64,000 nt of DNA, taken from positions 186,001-250,000 of the forward strand of contig WIXG01000052.1 of NCBI GenBank assembly GCA_009869945.1. Direction: 5' to 3'. This document shows positions 57,873-64,000 of this stretch, in pieces; the first letter of the stretch is position 1; each line of letters begins with the position of its first letter. Under the pieces are notes generated by a model, which saw only the letters and a list, made by a program, of their open reading frames with translations, made no database searches and was not told the DNA's origin. The position numbers were made by a program, and so were the translations under genes. Source of the stretch: Mesaphorura yosii. Lineage: Eukaryota > Arthropoda > Collembola > Poduromorpha > Tullbergiidae.

Positions 57873-58784
57873 TGTACAAACTGTACGTTGTTGTCAATTT
57901 TGGTCTGATTTGTAAAGATAAACGCTGCTGTAAAAGCAATTAATTGTGGTATGCGGATCTCTCACCACCTGCCTTTACGATTTGTTAAGAAGGTCAGCCT
58001 AAAAAAGAAGTTCACAGTTTCTCAAAATTAGAGAATTATCTCACGTACACAAAATAATGAGAAATCGCGACTTGTTACTCATGACGAATGTGGGCAACCG
58101 GTTTTCGTTCACAAATTCGATTACAAGACATCATTTCAATGTGTATGCACCAAATTGGAACAACAGTGGCAAAAACAATCCGATGCATGACGGTCAGAGG
58201 GTATAAAAATATTTTCACGGTTTTACTACTTAGAAATAGTACCAATGAATACAAAAATTGAGTCATACATGAAGCACGTAAAGTTTAAAGCAGTAATTAC
58301 CAATTCTACGTTTATGTGTCGAAATTTACACTGGACACTTCAGAAACCACGGGCATGGATCGGTAACATGAAATATATTAAAACAGGGACATTCAACCAG
58401 TTAAAACATAAGTAGGGAAGAAGCACACGTATATACTAACTACCAGACACCCGAAACAGAACAGATAACTAATTTCAATAAATTAATTCGAATAAAGTAG
58501 GGCGTGAAGTCTTAAAATTCCTATCAAACCAATTCGCAATATGCATTTGGGATTCTCAAACTAAACATGGGTCGGGTCCTTAGTTTTTGGCATGGTTCAT
58601 TGTTTAATTGGATTAAAATCTAAGTTGCTTCAGTCAGTCTGTGTTTCCTAACAAGTATTGCATTGGCTCATTGGCTCATTGGCTACTCATTCCAGGAAAA
58701 TCATTGCATTCGTTTGCATTGCTCTCGTAATTCCAGAATAATTCGATCGAGGATTTGACTAAACCTAAAGAGCCTAACGCGTGC
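57873..58784. other. Convergent intergenic / 3' UTR region
   Basis: Lies between the 3' ends of Homer (plus) and the mucin-like gene (minus). It is AT-rich and probably mostly 3' UTR of the minus-strand gene. It contains a three-fold tandem repeat at 58661-58684. Confidence 0.5.
58661..58684. repeat. Three tandem copies of CATTGGCT
   Basis: An 8-9 bp unit (CATTGGCT) repeated three times in succession within the presumed 3' UTR of the mucin-like gene. Confidence 0.7.
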
Positions 58785-61700
58785 CTAGTTCTTGGTCACA
58801 ACTTCGCATTTTCCTCGAACACATACCGTCGTCTCAACCGCAACGCTTGACTCCATGCGAATCTGTTTCTTGGGTGCCTGCGCTGAACCCGCTCCGACAA
58901 CCACAGCCGACGAGGGACTGGCCGTCGATGGTGGCTCCGGCGTTGAAGCGGCAGGCACTGGCACAGACGCTGCTGCTGCCTCGAGCGGATTCACCGCAGC
59001 GACGCTTGCTGGCGCTGGTGCTGAAAGGGCTAAGGACTCAATGTTTGGAAGCGGGTACTGCTGGTACGGAATTGGTACACTATTCGCATTGCTACTACTG
59101 CTATAACTATTTTGGCTATTGTAATTATTGTTATTGTAATAATAGTCGCTGTTCGATGTGTCTGGATTATAATTATAACTATTATAATAAGGTTCGTTTG
59201 GATACGCGTTTGGTTGAGTCAGCTTCCACTGCGCTGTGTCACCGGTGCGTACAAGTTTTAATTTCCTGCGACCGGAAGAAGATGGGGATAACGACGAAGA
59301 CGCCGGACTCAATGGTGTTGGCTCAGGCGATGTGCCATTGATTTGATCAAGAACTTGGAGAGCGCCTAAAAGGATTCCACACGTATTAGTGTCAAGTCAT
59401 TACAAGTTTCTCACCCATATGAAGGTTTACCTGCAGCGTCCACTGCACCAATTCGCTTAGCCAAGCTATTGGATTCGAACAGATTCTCTAATGGAAGCTG
59501 CGAGCCAGCTGGTATTCCGGTGGCTGTGGCTGGATCGGTAACACCTGGACGCTTTCTACGAACTACTCTAATCTTTGTTTTGCCAGCCAACTTGACTGAC
59601 GGATTGAATGGCGAGCCCGCGCCGTTGTCCTCACTGAGGACAGTTCCGTTGTTCTTGAGAATCCGCCTTCGAACCCACAACGGCTTCTGCGGCACAACGA
59701 TTGGCTTCTTCGTGCCGAAAGTAGTTGTGTAGACTGGCGATGGTGGCAGGGTTGGCTGCTCACTTGTGGTCGCGACCGTAGCGCTTGTGGTGGGCACCGT
59801 TTCTTTGACCAGCGACTGAACTTGAGGCAAAACGTAAGTCACGGGCTTCATGGTTCTGATAGTTGGTCGGAAAGGCTTCCGAGTAGTCGGCGCCGCAGTG
59901 GTTGTTGTAATTTTAGTCGCATTCTTTGGGTTTGGTTTCAGAAATGGCTTGCCAGTTGGACGAGGTGTGAACTTATTAATCACGACAGGTTTTTTGGTTG
60001 TCGTCGTCGTGGGTTTAGTGATGGTTGGCCTCTGAAACTTATTCACTGGGGCCTTTGTGGGTGTGGGCTTGACCGGTTTCCTGGTTGTTGGTGTCACTTT
60101 GGGTTTCTGGTCCTTCGCAGCTGTCTTTACCGGCTTTGCAGTAGCTTTTGTTGAGGTCGCTGGATTTTTAGATTTCTTCTTGTCCTTCACACTGGTCTTA
60201 GAAGCCTTCTTCTTGCTGACCTTCTTGGGCTTCTTTGTCGTGGTCGTGGTTGATCTCGACTTCGTACGTAAGAACTCACCTGAGCCTGAGTCAAAGTAGT
60301 CGTCGTACAGTTCATCGGACGAGAATCGTGAAGACAATTTCTTGAGAAGTTGTTTCAGATCACTTATGTCGTAATCTTCCTCGTGAGATGTGGAGTTGGC
60401 AGTGTTGTTGGCTGTCGCGATCGAAGCCACTGTTGTTGTCACTGTGGTCGGTCTCGTTGTTGGTGCGGCTGTCGTTCTCCTGGTCGTGGTCGTAGTTGGC
60501 TTGGTCGTGGTCGTGAACACTTTCTTCGTAGGCTTTACGATCAGTGGCTTGAAAGTCTTCTTTGTTGTTGGTTTCTTTGTCATGCTGGTTGTAGTTGTTC
60601 TGACGGTGGTAGTCGGCACTGTCGCATCGTCGTCAACGAACCCAGTCTTCTTCACGACTGACTTGGAGTCGGTCAAGAATGAGCCGATGTTATCCTTCAG
60701 TTTGCTGTTTGTGTTTCCAAGCAGCGACATGCCGGCGAGTTTCTTGGACAGAAGTCCATTGGTAATGTGCCCAGCTCCGTTGCTTGAAGACCCTGCTCCA
60801 GCTATTACTCCTGTTTTGCGGAATGGATCTCTCACTTCAGATGAAATGAACTTCTTTTTCTGTTCGCGTTCATCCTCTTCATCGCTACCTTCGCCGGACA
60901 GCATGAACATGTCAGGGCTCATGTGATCTGGTCTTGGCAAGTTGTCATGAGCTTGAGCTTGACCGACGCCTGCACCGGCGTGCTCGTCGTGTTCAGCCTC
61001 CCCGTGCTCCTGCTCTGGTTCGTCTTCTGCCTCCTCTTGATCTTCATTTTCCTGGTCTTGAGTCTCCTCCGGGGAAGTCTCCTTCGATTGCTCTTTTGCC
61101 TGTGACGCATTTATATTGTTCGCATTGCCTGAGCTCACTTCTACTTTGGTAACAGACACCGAAGAAGTCGAAGTGACAGGATTCGCAGCTAGCGCCGGTG
61201 TCTGCGCGTTCTGAACCTGCTCAGTTGCACTTGCATTTTGTGACTGGAGTCCCACCTGACTAATTTTACTGCCTTGTTGCAACACTTGAGGAACCTGAAG
61301 TCCTTGTGGGCCTTGAATGGAGAAAGGCTGCTGCTGCATTTGTTGCATTTGATTCATCATATTCGGGTAGAATTGACCGCCGTTGTTCATGAACTGTCCC
61401 ATCATGGGCTGCTGCTGACTCTGGAACATGTTATTGCCCATGGAGTAGAATCCTTGGTTCGGATTGACAAATTGGGACTGTGCGTCCAATCCCTGCTGCT
61501 GATTTTGCATGGGATTCATGAGATTGTTCGGATAGTACTGTGGCTGGAAGGCATTGTTGTTACTGAATTGTCCTCCTTGCAAAATTCGGTTGCGGAACTG
61601 TGACTGCTGCATCTGCTGCTGTTGCTGGTCCATGCTCTGAGCCGCCTGGATGGCCTGCATCGTGTTGGGCTGAGCCTGGACAGCAATTGCCTGTGGTCGG

Positions 61701-64000
61701 TGAGGCAGGATTTGAGTCAGAATCGGCTGGAATCCGTGGATCATAATAGTTGCTGGAGGCTGAACTTGGGTGTCAGTCGAAGCAGCGGCTTGCTGGGCTA
61801 CTTGTTGTTGTTGCTGCTGCTGCTGTGGAATCTCGTTGACAAACTGAGACTGCATTACTTGACCTCCAAATGGCGTCTCAAACTGCCCTGGCTGAACTTC
61901 GAGCGAACTGAGGTCGACCATTTGCTGTTGGTACTGTTGCTGGTCAATGCTGGACTGCTCCGCATTTTCAGGGTACATTTCAGCTCCATTCGAGTCGAAC
62001 TCTTGACCGCCTGGATTTTGCACGTAGTTTGCATTGGTTTGGTCAACGACTCCGTCCGTGCCCATCTCCATCTGAGACCCGGTCGCGACTTGATCTGGAG
62101 GTTGTTGATACTGCTGCTGTTGTGACTGTGACTGTTCCTTACTGCTCGTGGCCCGTTGTTGAGGTTCACTTGCTTGCTGCTCCTGAGCCTGTTGTCCTTC
62201 CTCAACGGTGGCCTCCTCGCTGCTGCTCGTTTCGTACTCTGGAGTCTGGGTTGTTGTGGTGGTGGTTCTTCGTCTCAGTCCCTTTCGCTTCTTTTTAACT
62301 GGCAACTCGGTAGACGGAGTCGGTATAGTTGTTGTGGTGGTTGTGGGCTCGGGAGTGGTGGTAGTTGTAGTCGTCGTGGTTGTGGTCGTGCGTACACGTT
62401 TCCTCGTCTTGTAGTCCACTTGGAACATTGGCTTCAGTTCATAGTCCTCATCCTGCTCGTCGCTGGTGCTGGCGAACTTGTTAATCTTTCGTCTTCTCGC
62501 TGGTAGAGGCGATGAAGGACGCGGCGGCTCGGTGACTTCCTCCTTGGGCTTGAAGTCTTCCTGTGATTCCTCGGACGTGTCTTCGTCGTAATATGCCTTT
62601 GGCCTTTGAGTAGTCGTGGTGGTTGGGTCCGTCTGTACCGGACGCTGACGCCTGCGGTACGGTCGTCGTTCCTCAGGATAGTCCTCGTCTGGCACTCTGA
62701 ATTTCTTCTGGGGAACTCTTGGCTTTTGTCTGCCACGCTTTGGAGGCGAGAATGCTGGGTGGCTGTCGTCAATATCCTCAGGCAGCACCGATTTGGAAGG
62801 CTCTTTGCTTCTGTACGAATCTTCAATGTCGTCGTAGATTTCTTTCGTGATTGGCAGTCCGTCATCATCGTACTCTGAACTGGGCAGCTCGTCAACTGGC
62901 ATCGGCGTTGTAGTCGTGGTCGTTGGCCGTGTTCTGTACCTGTGTCGTCTGTTGAGCCCGCCCTTTTGCACGTAGATCGGGATCAATTTCTTCGAGTCAC
63001 CTTCCGCGTTGAAATTGGTTCCTGGTGGAATACGGAACTTGCTTCTGTAGCGGGGTCTGACCGGTCTGGCGCTGGTTGAGTCAACACCATCCAGCTGGTC
63101 GTGCTCATACTTATCTCGGTCATCAGCTGCGTTGTTCAACGACGCAGTACCATACCAGTGATCGTAGTAGCTCTTTTCGGTGGGTTTGAAGTAGGACGGA
63201 GTGACGGTCATGTATGGAGAGGATCCATGCAACGGCCCAGGCGTCACGTACATCGTGTTATGATGGTAGAGAGGCATCATTCCCGGTGGTGGTGGAGCAT
63301 GCATACCGCCGTTTGTCATGGCGTACAGCACAGACGCTCCCACGTCTTTCTGGGGCACGTGAGTGTTCTCAGGCCACCTGTGCGAAGGGTGATGTGGAAG
63401 TCCAGCCATCACGGCGTGCAGGGAATTGGCTCCAACGTTCGATGCCAGCACCCGTTCAGCTGAGGTCACGTAACTGGCCGGCTCAGGTTCAGTTGTCTTA
63501 GAGGATGGAGCCTTAGTAGGGCGCCATGTGATTGGCTTGTCTTCTGCGCTCACACTAACGCCTTCCGTCGTGCTTGTTCCTGCAGAAGACGGCTCAGTGC
63601 TTGCCCAAGTCGAAGTCGAAGTAACCGAAACTGGTGTGGTTGTCGGGCCCTCAGTCGATGATGTAGCTCCTACGGCACCTTCTTTTGAGCTTGGTTCCTT
63701 CTTTTCTGAGGACGAAGCAGGTCGTTTTGTGCTGTGAACGAATTGTTCCCACTGTGGGGCGGCTTCATGCTCGTGACCGTAGTCGCCTGCCTCGTGGTGG
63801 CTCTGCGGCTGAGACGCTTCCTTCTCGCCCAGACCCAAAATATCATGATGGCCCACGGGCGCCGGAGTTGAACTCGGGAAGAAGAGCAGACGCTCGTCGG
63901 TCAATACTGAATCTGGGTCGGATGCTACGGACTCTGAGAAACTGGTGCTCGTCGAGCTCGGGAAAAACATGAGTTTCTCTTCGCTGGACTTGCTGCGGGG
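58785..64000 (-). CDS. Long Thr/Gln-rich mucin-like protein, 3' part; runs off the right edge
   Basis: Not assigned to a named family. Two exons are visible, 64000-59431 and 59365-58785, joined by a 65-bp GT..AG intron in phase, giving about 1,716 residues with the N-terminus beyond the window (an in-frame ATG at 63970 is preceded by open codons). Order along the protein: an acidic/Ser region with a repeated FFPSST motif; Pro/His stretches; RRxRP-rich and PT-rich segments with long Thr runs; a Gln/Asn/Met-rich block (about 62.2-61.2 kb) with poly-Gln; an acidic Glu/Asp block (about 61.1 kb); a second Thr/Lys-rich block (about 60.6-59.8 kb, repeated TTTTTKKP-like units); and an Asn/Tyr-rich C-terminal exon (NYNPDTSNSDYYYNNNN) ending in a small Cys pair (VCVRGKCEVV). 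Composition fits an extracellular mucin or cuticle/apical-matrix protein; no chitin-binding or ZP domain is seen in this part. Confidence is high that it is coding, low on function. Confidence 0.85.

Noticed and set aside
60390-60926. 178-codon plus-strand frame with many Val residues
   Set aside because: It is the antisense shadow of Thr-rich codons (ACC/ACA/ACG) in the mucin-like gene.

Overview
This is an arthropod nuclear genome segment. Genes are intron-rich, with many introns of 60-100 bp and canonical GT..AG splice sites. The encoded proteins are the animal set vap/RASA1, ZFR, FMC1, RpS15, an ABCB-type transporter, PPP2R3A, a syntaxin and Homer. I see no bacterial operons, CRISPR arrays or rRNA, and no convincing tRNA. 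The exact arthropod group cannot be fixed from the sequence. Gene models below were assembled by checking splice sites and codon phase by hand.

Left third (1-23.4 kb), gene-dense. A minus-strand RasGAP gene (vap/RASA1: SH2-SH3-SH2-PH) runs off the left edge, so its C2 and catalytic GAP domains lie outside. Head-to-head with it is Zfr/Zn72D on the plus strand, complete in about 16 exons. Next come an unassigned two-exon reading frame (111 aa), the mitochondrial ATP-synthase assembly factor FMC1, an unassigned minus-strand coiled-coil locus, RpS15, and a large ABCB full transporter (about 1,600 aa). That transporter keeps both Walker A motifs but has lost the ABC signature and H-loop in both halves.

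Middle (23.8-40.5 kb). A minus-strand PP2A B'' regulatory subunit (PPP2R3A; CG4733-like) has a 1,204-residue form from 28.7 kb, plus a probable alternative 5' coding exon at 36.7-37.3 kb separated by an 8 kb intron. An 802-bp TA-flanked inverted-repeat element (a MITE of Tc1/mariner type) lies at 38.5-39.3 kb. It is followed by an intronless syntaxin gene.

Right third (40.5-64 kb). A gene-poor stretch of about 13 kb contains one decayed Tc1/mariner transposase. It is followed by Homer (EVH1 + coiled coil, six coding exons). Convergent with Homer is a minus-strand gene for a very long Thr/Gln-rich, mucin-like protein that runs off the right edge.

Functionally the window mixes signalling scaffolds (vap, PPP2R3A, Homer), RNA biology (Zfr, RpS15), mitochondrial assembly (FMC1) and membrane traffic or transport (syntaxin, ABCB). 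The genes are not expected to form one pathway. The most unusual object is the ABCB-like protein with two degenerate nucleotide-binding domains, a long linker and a long C-terminal tail.
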